Positions 1-6,557 of a DNA stretch of 6,665 nt are shown piece after piece (position 1 is the first letter of the stretch; each line of letters starts with the position of its first letter). Source of the stretch: Dehalococcoidia bacterium (GTDB lineage: Bacteria > Chloroflexota > Dehalococcoidia > Lucifugimonadales > SHYF01); NCBI GenBank assembly GCA_009692985.1, contig SHYF01000097.1:1-6665 (forward strand), read 5' to 3'. The notes beneath the pieces are model-generated. The model did no database searches. It was not told where the DNA came from and saw nothing but the letters and a program-made list of their open reading frames with translations. The position numbers and the translations under genes are program-made.

Positions 1-1278
1 CGGGTAGACCGTGGAAAGAAGTCCGCCGGCGTACAGTACGTAATCGCCGTCCAAGTAAAGTTGCGGGCGCTTGGGGCGCAAGGAATATGGGTTGAAGTTG
101 TCAGAGAGGCAGGCCTCCAGGACGGTGGAAGGCTGCCCCCCGAACCTGAACACTCCCCCGGTCCCAATGAGTACCTTGATGTCGGTCAGGTTTTTGCCTC
201 GCTGAACCATCTCGTAGCCGCGGTGCGTTGCCACTGTTTCAAGCACTCCGGCGTGGCGTTCCATGGAAAGATAAGCAGCGGCCCTGGCCAAGTCCAACTC
301 CATCTCAGGCTGGGCGTGGGGCAACGTCTCCGGGTGGGAGACCAGGTACTCGGCCCGCATCCAGGCCTGGTTGGTGTCCAGGGGCATGGCCAGAGTTCTG
401 GGCAACGAGTTACGCTGGGCTACCTCCATCAGTGACTTTGCGCTGATTCGCAGCCCCAGGTCGCCTTCCACCGTGCGCTTGGCGAAAGGCTCCTCCAGCC
501 CAAGCATAGGCACGTCCATCGCTACGGGTGTGCCCCAGCAAGCGGAATGGACGTCCGCGGTGGCTCCGCCAATGTCCACTAAACGGTGTCGCCCAGGCCG
601 GCCTCCTGGCCGGCGCCTTTGGCCAGCAGCTCAGGCATGTTCAACACTGCCATGGGCGTCGGCATTACAACGTCGCCCACGTACTCCCTGGCACGGTCCA
701 GGCCCTTGGCGTGGACAATGTGCCGGATGAACACTTCTCGCACCGCCTGACGGGCAGGCTTCACGTCCAGGACGTTGAGGGCAGGCATGACATTGGCGCA
801 CGGGTAGGCGGGCTGCCCCGCCTCTGCCAGGATGGCGCACACCTCCTCTTGCGCATCAACGTTTCCAGCCACAACCACTGGCGCTTTCACTCGCGAGGCC
901 GCAATCTTGCGGGAGTTATGCACAATGACCTCGTGGTTGCCACCGTCCACGCCACCCGCCAGGAGTATGATGTCTGGCATGGCCGACTCCAGTTCCCCCA
1001 CGGTGCGCCGCTTCAGCTGTCAGTCGCCCTATCAGCCCTATGGCCACCATGCGGAGTCCGCCGGCGGCGCTGGAGCAGGTCAGCTTGAGAGTCATCTGCT
1101 CATCTCGTAAGCCCGTCTGCTCTTTGAGGAGGTTCAGGGCGCGGAACAGGCCCTGGGTGACGTCCGTGTCCACGGTGCTAGGGGCCTGGGTCCGGCCCAG
1201 GAAGCGGTCCGTAGCCAGGTCTACGGCGTCGACCTTGGTGTAAGTGCTGCCAAAATCTATAAGGAGTGCAATGGGCAT
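1..1278 (-). pseudogene. glmL: GlmL/MutL-family B12-mutase accessory ATPase, frameshifted and cut by the left edge
   Basis: Known family role: GlmL (MutL) proteins are ASKHA-fold ATPases encoded beside adenosylcobalamin-dependent mutases such as glutamate mutase or ornithine aminomutase, and are thought to protect or reactivate the mutase. Seen here: three minus-strand frames follow one another in family order. Frame 1 (1278 to about 1012) has the phosphate-1 loop IDFGSTYTK at residues 7-15, then CSSAAGGL and RLTAE. Frame 2 (about 1019 to 582) has PDIILLAGGVDGG, NVMPALNVLDV, HAKGLDRA and MPTPMAVLNMPELLAKG. Frame 3 (579 to 1) has the phosphate-2 motif VDIGGATADVHSA, then LIGTGGVF and ends in YAGGLLSTVYP at the window edge. 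The first break lacks about 17 residues usually found between TAEAA and PDIILL. The second fits loss of one base in the VVVDIGG codons. The ATG at 1278 is chosen because family proteins start just before the IDFGST loop; no Shine-Dalgarno sequence precedes it. The family call is firm. Which mutase it serves is unknown, and one or both breaks could be assembly errors. Confidence 0.85.
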
Positions 1279-1386
1279 GGTGTTGTTGGAGATGGTGCGA
1301 TAGCTAATAGGGTAGCAGGTGCGAAGCTTCTGGGGAAGGTGGGCAGATTCGTTTTGTTTTTTCGGGGAATGAGAATATCGCGGTTG
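1279..1386. other. Spacer between glmL pseudogene and hairpin repeat
   Basis: This 108-bp stretch would be the leader of the minus-strand glmL remnant. I see no purine-rich ribosome site within 15 nt of its ATG and no convincing promoter pair. The frame is open from an ATG at 1389, inside the hairpin repeat, through to the glmL start, adding 37 codons. That extension (PRYSHSPKKQNES and onward) does not look like the GlmL family. No stem with a T-run is present. Confidence 0.4.
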
Positions 1387-1467
1387 CATGGGCATTCGCG
1401 TAGGGGCGCACCGATGTGTGCGCCCGAGCTCAGCAGACCAGTGCAGACACGTTGGTCTGCCCCTACG
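1387..1467 (-). repeat. REP-like hairpin repeat, copy A (long form)
   Basis: Positions 1387-1430 match 1997-2040 in direct orientation at 41 of 44 bases. Copy A folds in layers. The outer arms CGTAGGGGC (1399-1407) and GCCCCTACG (1459-1467) are perfect complements. Inside are a GC stem GGGCGCAC (1404-1411) with GTGCGCCC (1418-1425), and a second stem GCAGACCA (1433-1440) with TGGTCTGC (1453-1460). The outer arm shares bases with the inner stems, so the folds partly compete. The right arm contains the stop codon of the adjoining transposase gene (TAG on the minus strand, 1465-1463). Hairpins flanking a RAYT gene are the expected REP arrangement; other copies in the genome cannot be seen from here. 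Confidence 0.8.
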
Positions 1468-1999
1468 GAAAGGGTGCAAGGTTCTCCGTGTCCTCCAGCC
1501 ACTTGGCAGGATTGGCTTGAATATAGGCGCGAATGCGCTCCAGGTCAACATCATTTCGGACCACATGCTCGTAGTAGTTCCTTTGCCAGAGCCGCCCGTG
1601 GACTTGTGGCCAGCCGTCCGTTTTGATTGCACGGAGGTAGGCGTTGGTCGTCATGGTCTTGAACCATTGAACAACGGTTGCCAGGGATGGTGCCTTGATG
1701 GCATTGTTATGAGGCTCCGGATCCTGGCCTGTAGCGATGATAACGATGCCATGAAAGTGGTTGGGCATAATGACATGGGCATCAAGGTTTACCATAGGGA
1801 ATTTCTTGTCCAGGGTCGTCCATCAATCGTTCACCATTTGGCCTGCCTGGTTCAAACGCATCTCAGTACAATTGATCTCACCAAAGAGAGGTGCGCGCGC
1901 CTGTGTGACTAGTGTGATGAAATACGCTCCTGGTTGAGAATAGTCATACCCTTTCAGGCGAATAGAACGGCGATGGTAGAGCGATGGATCGTATGTCAT
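1463..1999 (-). pseudogene. REP-associated tyrosine transposase (RAYT, Y1/HUH family) with one in-frame stop
   Basis: RAYTs are single-strand DNA transposases related to IS200/IS605 TnpA that recognise REP-type hairpins. From the ATG at 1999 the frame gives an N-terminus typical of the family: HRRSIRLKGYDYSQPGAYFITL (residues 9-30). It continues with LFGEI, MRLNQAG and MVND, then TGA at codon 59 (1825-1823). After that the same frame runs on without an indel: WTTLDKKFP, then HVIMPNHFHGIV, whose H81-F-H83 pair is the HUH metal-binding motif. Near the end are GRLWQRNYYEHVVRN and RIRAYIQANPAKW, which hold the conserved tyrosines. The full reading is 178 codons plus stop, a normal RAYT size. The TGA sits where relatives usually have a tryptophan, so a TGG-to-TGA change is the simplest explanation. 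A downstream fragment could restart at the ATG at 1795 but would lack the N-terminal strand. Start and stop codons both lie in the flanking hairpin repeats. Confidence 0.88.
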
Positions 2000-2057
2000 G
2001 GGCGTTCCCGTAGGGGCGCACCGGTGTGTGCGCCCGAGCTCGCCAGGGCAGACTACG
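1997..2057 (-). repeat. REP-like hairpin repeat, copy B (short form)
   Basis: Second direct copy of the repeat, lying between the gcvPB stop codon and the transposase start. It keeps the main stem GGGCGCAC (2014-2021) with GTGCGCCC (2028-2035) around a 6-nt loop, and the left arm CGTAGGGGC (2009-2017). Compared with copy A it lacks most of the second stem: on the minus strand it reads CGTAG then TCTGCCCTGG then CGAGCTC, where copy A has about 20 extra bases. The minus-strand ATG of the transposase (1999-1997) is the inner edge of this copy, and the gcvPB stop TAG (2055-2053) lies in its outer edge. No T-run follows the stem, so it is not a classical intrinsic terminator. It could still stabilise or end the gcv mRNA, as REP elements can. 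Confidence 0.75.
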
Positions 2058-3534
2058 CGCGCCACCGCAGGTCCGGCTGCCGGGCGGCCCGCGCCTCGTC
2101 CAGCCGTGATATGGGCGTTGTATACGGTGCGTTGTGCACCAGGTCAGGGGTGGTGGTCGCCTCTTTGGCTATAGCTAGCAGCGCCTCTATGAAAGCATCC
2201 AGCGTCTCCTTGCTCTCCGTCTCGGTGGGCTCAATCATCAGCGCCTCGTCCACGATGAGTGGGAAGTACATGGTAGGGGCGTGGAACCCGTAGTCCAGCA
2301 GCCGCTTGGCGATGTCCAGCCCCCGCACCCCCTGTTTCTTCTGGCGGCTGGCGGAAAGCACAACCTCGTGCATGCAGGTGCGGTCGTAGGAAAGGTCATA
2401 GGCGTTCTTCAGGCGGGCCAGCAGGTAGTTGGCGTTGAGGACCGCATCCTCGCTGACCTGGCGCAGGCCTTCCGCGCCCAGAGAGCGGATGTAGGCGTAA
2501 GCCCTCACCAGGACGCCGAAGTTGCCATGGAAGGCAGCTACCTTGCCGATGGTCTGAGGTGGCGTGCCCAGGCGGTACGTTTCTCCGCTAGGGCCGTCCT
2601 CTCGCTCCACCACCGGCGTTGGAAGGAATGGTGCCAGCCTCCCCCCAGCGCAGACGGGGCCGGCGCCGGGGCCGCCGCCTCCGTGGGGCGTGCTGAATGT
2701 CTTGTGCAGGTTGATGTGGGCCACGTCAAAGCCCAGGTCGCCCAGCTTGGCCTGCCCAATAAGCGCGTTCATGTTAGCACCGTCGCCGTACACCAGGCCG
2801 CCGGCCCGGTGAACCACGTCGCATATCTCCAGGATGTCGTTCTCAAAGAGTCCCAGGGTGCTGGGCAAGGTGAGCATTATGCCCGCAAGGTTAGGGCCGA
2901 CTGCCTTTTTCAGGGCGGCCAGGTCCATGTTGCCTCTTTCGTTGGAAGGGATGCTCTGCACCTGGAACCCGCCCATGGCCGCCGATGCCGGGTTGGTGCC
3001 GTGGGCGCTATCTGGGACGAGCATGACCTTGCGCTGTTCGTCGTTGCGGCTCTGGTGATAGGCGCGGATCATGAGGACGCCGGACAGCTCTCCGTGAGCG
3101 CCCGCCATGGGGGCCAGGCTGGTGGCGGCCATGCCCGAGAGCTCTGTCAGGTAGCCCTGGAGGCGGTACATCAGCTTCAATGCGCCCTGGATGGCCTCGG
3201 TTGGAGCTAAGGGATGCACCCATGCCAGCCCCTGCAGCGAAGCCATCTGGTCGTTGATCTTTGGGTTGTACTTCATGGTGCAGCTACCCAGGGGGTAGAA
3301 CTGGGTGTCCACTGAGTAGTTGAGCTGGCTCAGGAGCGTAAAGTAGCGCACCACCTCCGGCTGGGAAAGCTCGGGCAGCGGCAGCTCCTCCCGGAGCAGC
3401 GCCGCATCGGGCATTGGCTGTTCCGGCACGTCCGACGGTGGCAGCCGGACGCCTCTGCGGCCAGGGACGCTGCGCTCCATGAGCAGCTTGCGGTCTGGGA
3501 GTTGAGGATGACGAGGGTCTTGGTCTTGGGTCAT
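2053..3534 (-). CDS. gcvPB: Glycine dehydrogenase (decarboxylating) subunit 2, PLP-binding half of P-protein
   Basis: This is the C-terminal half of the cytoplasmic glycine decarboxylase (P-protein), encoded separately in two-subunit systems. With GcvPA it decarboxylates glycine and passes the aminomethyl group to the lipoyl arm of GcvH. The 493-residue length is normal. Family marks include SVPGRRGVRLP near residue 22, YFTLLSQLNYSVDTQFYPLGSCTMKYNPK (about 64-92), GAHGELSG (145-152), DSAHGTNPASA (175-185) and GDGANMNALIG (250-260). The expected PLP Schiff-base lysine is K278 in HINLHKTFSTPHGGGGPG. The ATG at 3534 lies 4 nt after the gcvPA stop; a weak GAGG at 3550-3547 is 12 nt upstream, so translation is probably coupled. 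It is the last gene of the gcv operon. Its TAG stop falls at the edge of a hairpin repeat, so the last few codons may derive from an insertion, although the PDLRWRA ending looks ordinary. Confidence 0.97.
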   Translation of the reverse strand: MTQDQDPRHPQLPDRKLLMERSVPGRRGVRLPPSDVPEQPMPDAALLREELPLPELSQPEVVRYFTLLSQLNYSVDTQFYPLGSCTMKYNPKINDQMASLQGLAWVHPLAPTEAIQGALKLMYRLQGYLTELSGMAATSLAPMAGAHGELSGVLMIRAYHQSRNDEQRKVMLVPDSAHGTNPASAAMGGFQVQSIPSNERGNMDLAALKKAVGPNLAGIMLTLPSTLGLFENDILEICDVVHRAGGLVYGDGANMNALIGQAKLGDLGFDVAHINLHKTFSTPHGGGGPGAGPVCAGGRLAPFLPTPVVEREDGPSGETYRLGTPPQTIGKVAAFHGNFGVLVRAYAYIRSLGAEGLRQVSEDAVLNANYLLARLKNAYDLSYDRTCMHEVVLSASRQKKQGVRGLDIAKRLLDYGFHAPTMYFPLIVDEALMIEPTETESKETLDAFIEALLAIAKEATTTPDLVHNAPYTTPISRLDEARAARQPDLRWRA

Positions 3535-3538
3535 GGCG

Positions 3539-4864
3539 TCACGCTACCTCAGCCAGCGCCCTGACCAGCGCCTCGATCTCCTGCCGGCTGTTCATCTCGG
3601 TCACGCATAGCAGGAGGCCATTGGGGATTTGCTCACTCACGTCCAGCCCGCCCACTATGCCTTTATTCAGCAGGGCGGCGTTGATTTCGGCAGGTGGCCG
3701 TGGGCACCGCACGACGAACTCCTGGAAGAAGGCGCCGCGAAGGTGAAGGCTGTAGCCCGGAATCCGCTGTATCAAAGAGGCGGCGTAGTGGGCCTTCTGA
3801 TAGCAAAGCTCCGCCACCTGGCGCAGCCCCTGCTTGCCCACGGTCGCCAGGTACACCGTGGCCATCAGCCCCATTAGAGCCTCGCTGGTGCATATGTTGG
3901 ATGTGGCCCGCTCCCGCCGGATGTGCTGCTCGCGGGTCTGGAGTGTCAGCACGTACCCGGTCCTGCCCTGGCCGTCCACTGTGCGCCCCACGATGCGCCC
4001 GGGCATCTGCCTCACGTACTGGCTCTTGCAGCTGAAGAGGCCTATGTACGGCCCGCCGAAGCTCACCGGGATGCCCAGGGGTTGGCCCTCCGCAGTAACC
4101 ATGTCAGCGCCGTAGCTCCCTGGGGCGCGGAACATTCCCATGGCTATTGGGTCTGTGGACACCACCAGCAGAGCGCCCTGCTTGTGGGCCTCCTGCTCCA
4201 GGCGGCTCAGGTCTTCCAAGTATCCAAAGAAGTTGGGGTGCTGTGCCACCAGGCAGGCGGTGTCGTCGCGCATGGGCACGGAAGTCCCTGGCGATACGGT
4301 GTACACCTCTACACCTTGCGGGCGGGCATAGGTCTCCAACACCTGGCGATAGAGCGGCGAAAGTGTATCCAGGCAAGCCACGCGGTACCGGTGGGTGATG
4401 CGGCAGGCCATGAGGGCCGCCTCGGCCAGGCTGGTTGCGCCGTCGTACATGCCGGCGTTGGAAACGTCCATATCGAAGAGTTGGCACGTCAGGGATTGGA
4501 GCTCGTAGATGACCTGGAGGGTGCCCTGGCTCACCTCCGGCTGGTATGGCGTGTAGGCGGTGAGGAACTCGCCGCGGCTGGCGATAGCCTGTACCACCGC
4601 TGGGATGAAGTGCCGGTAGGCCCCAGCGCCCAGGAAGCAAGGCCCTTGAAAGGCGTGGCGGTTCTCCGCCGCCAGGGCCTCAAACTCCTGCATCAGCTCC
4701 AGCTCAGACAGAGGCGCGGGTATGTTCAGCGCAGGATTGCGGAAGGCACGGGGAATATCGCCAAACAGCTCTTGTACCGATGCAACGCCTATGGCTTGGA
4801 GTATCGCCTGGCGGTCGGCCTCGGTGTTTGGTACGTAGGGAGAGAAGGTAGAGGGGTTGTCCAT
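3539..4864 (-). CDS. gcvPA: Glycine dehydrogenase (decarboxylating) subunit 1, N-terminal half of P-protein
   Basis: Partner subunit of GcvPB in the two-subunit P-protein of the glycine cleavage system. In this family it has the aminotransferase-like fold but lacks the PLP lysine, which lies in subunit 2. The 441-residue product is of usual length. It opens with the typical YVPNTEADRQAILQAIGV and LFGDIP, then FLGAGAYRHFIPAVV (about 101-115), LTAYTPYQPEVSQGTLQ, the NAGMYDGATSLAEAALMA stretch, and SFGGPYIGLFSCK. RRERATSNICTSEALM follows in the C-terminal part. The ATG at 4864 is 10 nt past the gcvH stop. I see no good Shine-Dalgarno sequence, so re-initiation by ribosomes leaving gcvH is likely. 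A long plus-strand frame opposite it (3923-4873) has no recognisable content and is treated as a shadow. Confidence 0.97.
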   Translation of the reverse strand: MDNPSTFSPYVPNTEADRQAILQAIGVASVQELFGDIPRAFRNPALNIPAPLSELELMQEFEALAAENRHAFQGPCFLGAGAYRHFIPAVVQAIASRGEFLTAYTPYQPEVSQGTLQVIYELQSLTCQLFDMDVSNAGMYDGATSLAEAALMACRITHRYRVACLDTLSPLYRQVLETYARPQGVEVYTVSPGTSVPMRDDTACLVAQHPNFFGYLEDLSRLEQEAHKQGALLVVSTDPIAMGMFRAPGSYGADMVTAEGQPLGIPVSFGGPYIGLFSCKSQYVRQMPGRIVGRTVDGQGRTGYVLTLQTREQHIRRERATSNICTSEALMGLMATVYLATVGKQGLRQVAELCYQKAHYAASLIQRIPGYSLHLRGAFFQEFVVRCPRPPAEINAALLNKGIVGGLDVSEQIPNGLLLCVTEMNSRQEIEALVRALAEVA

Positions 4865-4874
4865 CTAGGATGAG

Positions 4875-5261
4875 CTACTGTAGCTGCGACAGGAACTGCT
4901 CGTATTGCTCTGCGGTGAGCAGCTTTTCAAGCTCGGCAGCGTCCACGCTGGACAGGCGTACCATCCATCCTTTGCCGTACGGGTCCTCGTTCACCAACTC
5001 GGGGTGCTCCACGAGTTCCTGGTTTACCTGGAAGACAACGCCATTCAAGGGGGTGTAGATATCGGAAACAGCTTTCACCGACTCTATTTCGCCCAGTTTC
5101 TGGGTCTGCTCCAAACGAGTGCCTTTCTTGGGCAGGTCCAGGAACACCACGTCGCCCAGTTGCTCTTGTGCGTAGGCGGTTATGCCCACCAGGGCCCGGC
5201 CATTGCGCTCCAGCAACACCCACTCGTGTTCTTTAGTGTAGCGGCGGTCAACGGGATGCAT
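4875..5261 (-). CDS. gcvH: Glycine cleavage system H protein (lipoyl carrier)
   Basis: GcvH is the small lipoylated shuttle protein that carries the aminomethyl group from P-protein to T-protein and delivers the reduced dithiol to L-protein. The 128-residue product matches the family size. It has RYTKEHEWV at the start, VGITAYAQEQLGDVVFLDLP (residues 25-44), and the lipoylation site ESVKAVSD with lysine K63. NGVVFQVNQEL, NEDPYGKGWMVRL and a helical C-terminus follow. The ATG at 5261 overlaps the last base of the gcvT TGA (TGATG). AGGAG at 5272-5268 lies 6 nt upstream, the best ribosome site in the operon, which suits a carrier needed in excess over the enzymes. No lipoate ligase or lipoyl synthase gene is in the window, so lipoylation enzymes must be supplied from elsewhere. 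Confidence 0.98.
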   Translation of the reverse strand: MHPVDRRYTKEHEWVLLERNGRALVGITAYAQEQLGDVVFLDLPKKGTRLEQTQKLGEIESVKAVSDIYTPLNGVVFQVNQELVEHPELVNEDPYGKGWMVRLSSVDAAELEKLLTAEQYEQFLSQLQ

Positions 5262-6346
5262 CAGTTTCTCCTGCGGGAATAGAAAGGTAGCGCAACTGCC
5301 TTAGCCTTCACCATCTTACCTCTTATGTCCACAGCGAAGGAAGTGCCAGGCGGTGTCAGTTCCGATGAAACATAGCCCAGGCCTATGTACGAGTCAAGGG
5401 TGGGAGAGTAGCCGCCGGATGTTACGTGGCCCACGGTTGTGCCGTCCCGCACGATGGGGTAGCCGTGGCGTGGCACACCTCGCTCCACCATTTGGAATCC
5501 CGTGAGCTTCCGATGCACTTCCCGTTGGATGACCTGCCGCAGCGTCCCAGAGCACACCGACTCCTTGTCCATGAATACGAACCTGTCCAGTCCTGCCTCG
5601 AATGGGTTGGTGTGTTTGTCCATGTCGGAGCCGTGGAGCAGGAGGCCAGCTTCAAGCCGTAGCACGTCTCGCGATCCCAGGCCGCAGGGCACGGCGCCCG
5701 TTTCCAGCAGATGCCGCCAGAGGGCTGGAGCGTCACCCGCAGCGGGCATCATCTCAAAGCCGTCTTCACCCGTGTACCCGGTACGTCCTACATGGGCAGA
5801 GATTCCTGCCACCTGGGCCTGGGCGCTTCGGAATGGGCGCAGCCTTTCTGCCAGTCCAGGGGCCAGCCGCTCCATGGCTTGCAGAGTCCCAGGCCCTTGG
5901 AAGGCGATCATGGCCACCTCAGTGGTGCGGTCAACCAGCTTTACCTTGGTGAATCGTTCGTCCCGCCATTGCACAAGCCATCTCCAGACTGAATCGCGGT
6001 TGGCGGCGTTACATATCAGCAGGTACTCATCCTGGCCCAGCCGGTAGATTATGCCGTCGTCCAGGATTCCGCCTTCGTCTGTGCAGATCAGAGTATAGCG
6101 AGCTACGTTGACGGCCAAAGCGGGTACGTTAGCCGTTGTAACCCAGTCCAGCAAGGCTGCTGCCTCAGGGCCCGTGAGCCATATTCGTCCCATATGGGAT
6201 ACATCGAAGAGGCCGGATGAGGTGCGAACGGCGCGGGCCTCCGCCAGGATTCCATGAAACTGGAGGGGCATCTCCCAGCCCGCAAACGGCACCATCCTGC
6301 CATGGAGAGAGACGTGGGCTTCGTACAGCGGGGTGCGGTTCAGCAT
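5261..6346 (-). CDS. gcvT: Glycine cleavage system T protein (aminomethyltransferase)
   Basis: GcvT releases ammonia from the aminomethyl-lipoyl arm of GcvH and transfers the one-carbon unit to tetrahydrofolate, giving 5,10-methylene-THF. The 361-residue product begins with the standard TPLYEAHVSLHGRMVPFAGWEMPLQF, then SSGLFDVSHMG (residues 43-53). The conserved acidic pair is D96-D97 in GGILDDGIIYRL, close to the catalytic Asp of characterised T-proteins. Further marks are FQGPG, TGYTGEDGFE, PCGLGSRDVLRLEAGLLLHGSDMD and the C-terminal TSGGYSPTLDSYIGLGYV. The ATG at 6346 follows an in-frame TAA four codons upstream, so no longer start is available. The nearest Shine-Dalgarno sequence, AGGGAG at 6366-6361, lies 14 nt away, farther than ideal. 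It is the first gene of the operon. Confidence 0.98.
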   Translation of the reverse strand: MLNRTPLYEAHVSLHGRMVPFAGWEMPLQFHGILAEARAVRTSSGLFDVSHMGRIWLTGPEAAALLDWVTTANVPALAVNVARYTLICTDEGGILDDGIIYRLGQDEYLLICNAANRDSVWRWLVQWRDERFTKVKLVDRTTEVAMIAFQGPGTLQAMERLAPGLAERLRPFRSAQAQVAGISAHVGRTGYTGEDGFEMMPAAGDAPALWRHLLETGAVPCGLGSRDVLRLEAGLLLHGSDMDKHTNPFEAGLDRFVFMDKESVCSGTLRQVIQREVHRKLTGFQMVERGVPRHGYPIVRDGTTVGHVTSGGYSPTLDSYIGLGYVSSELTPPGTSFAVDIRGKMVKAKAVALPFYSRRRN

Positions 6347-6390
6347 TCGGTTGGTTTATGCTCCCTGACTGAGGTGTCGTCTGTAATGAC

Positions 6391-6420
6391 ATTATCAAAG
6401 CAGGCTGGAGGGGGACGCAA
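6391..6420 (-). promoter_or_regulatory. Candidate sigma-70-type promoter for the gcv operon
   Basis: On the minus strand, TTGCGT (6420-6415) is followed after 18 bp by GATAAT (6396-6391), which matches the -10 consensus at five of six positions. The -35 box matches at three of six. Transcription would start near 6384 and give a leader of about 38 nt, too short for a riboswitch. This is a pattern match only. Confidence 0.4.
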
Positions 6421-6480
6421 GAGAAGGGGCGTCAGGAATAGGCCAGTTTCAACGCCAGAGTGCCGTCGGCGATAGTTCAG

Positions 6481-6509
6481 TTGCAAATCTGTTTCCAAGA
6501 CGCTACGAT
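6481..6509 (+). promoter_or_regulatory. Candidate promoter for the plus-strand gene at 6558
   Basis: TTGCAA (6481-6486), a 17-bp spacer and TACGAT (6504-6509) match the sigma-70 boxes at four of six positions each with ideal spacing. It would drive the gene starting at 6558 with a leader of about 40 nt. This is a pattern match only; an alternative TTGAAG at 6510 pairs less well. Confidence 0.3.
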
Positions 6510-6557
6510 TTGAAGATACGAACCGTGTTCGGATATTGGTCATAGGGAGCGACCTGA

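Larger units (their letters stand above)
6347..6557. other. Divergent intergenic region between gcvT and a plus-strand gene
   Basis: These 211 bp separate two divergent genes and must hold both promoters. I searched the minus strand for the glycine-riboswitch core (CGCCGAAGGGG-type segment with CTCTCAGG) and found only a loose partial resemblance near 6456-6472, without the paired context. A weak 5-bp inverted repeat, GACGC (6414-6418) with GCGTC (6429-6433), overlaps the proposed -35 box of gcvT. Confidence 0.5.

Noticed and set aside
61..435. 124-codon plus-strand open frame and neighbouring plus-strand frames to 1110
   Set aside because: All lie antisense to the glmL remnant, whose three minus-strand pieces carry clear family motifs.
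2009..2040. Intrinsic terminator for the gcv operon
   Set aside because: The stem is strong, but no T-run follows it in the direction of gcv transcription; it is better described as a REP-like repeat.
1387..2040. CRISPR array
   Set aside because: Only two repeat copies, more than 550 bp apart with a transposase gene between them, and the repeats are longer and hairpin-rich.
2281..3210. 309-codon plus-strand open frame
   Set aside because: It lies wholly antisense to gcvPB, has low-complexity alanine, glycine and valine-rich content and no recognisable motif; GC-rich codon bias in gcvPB explains it.
3923..4873. 316-codon plus-strand open frame
   Set aside because: Antisense to gcvPA, with no family motif and no convincing ribosome site; treated as a shadow.
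6430..6480. Possible glycine riboswitch on the minus strand
   Set aside because: CGCCGACGGCACTCTGG only loosely resembles the aptamer core, and the flanking paired elements and second aptamer are absent.
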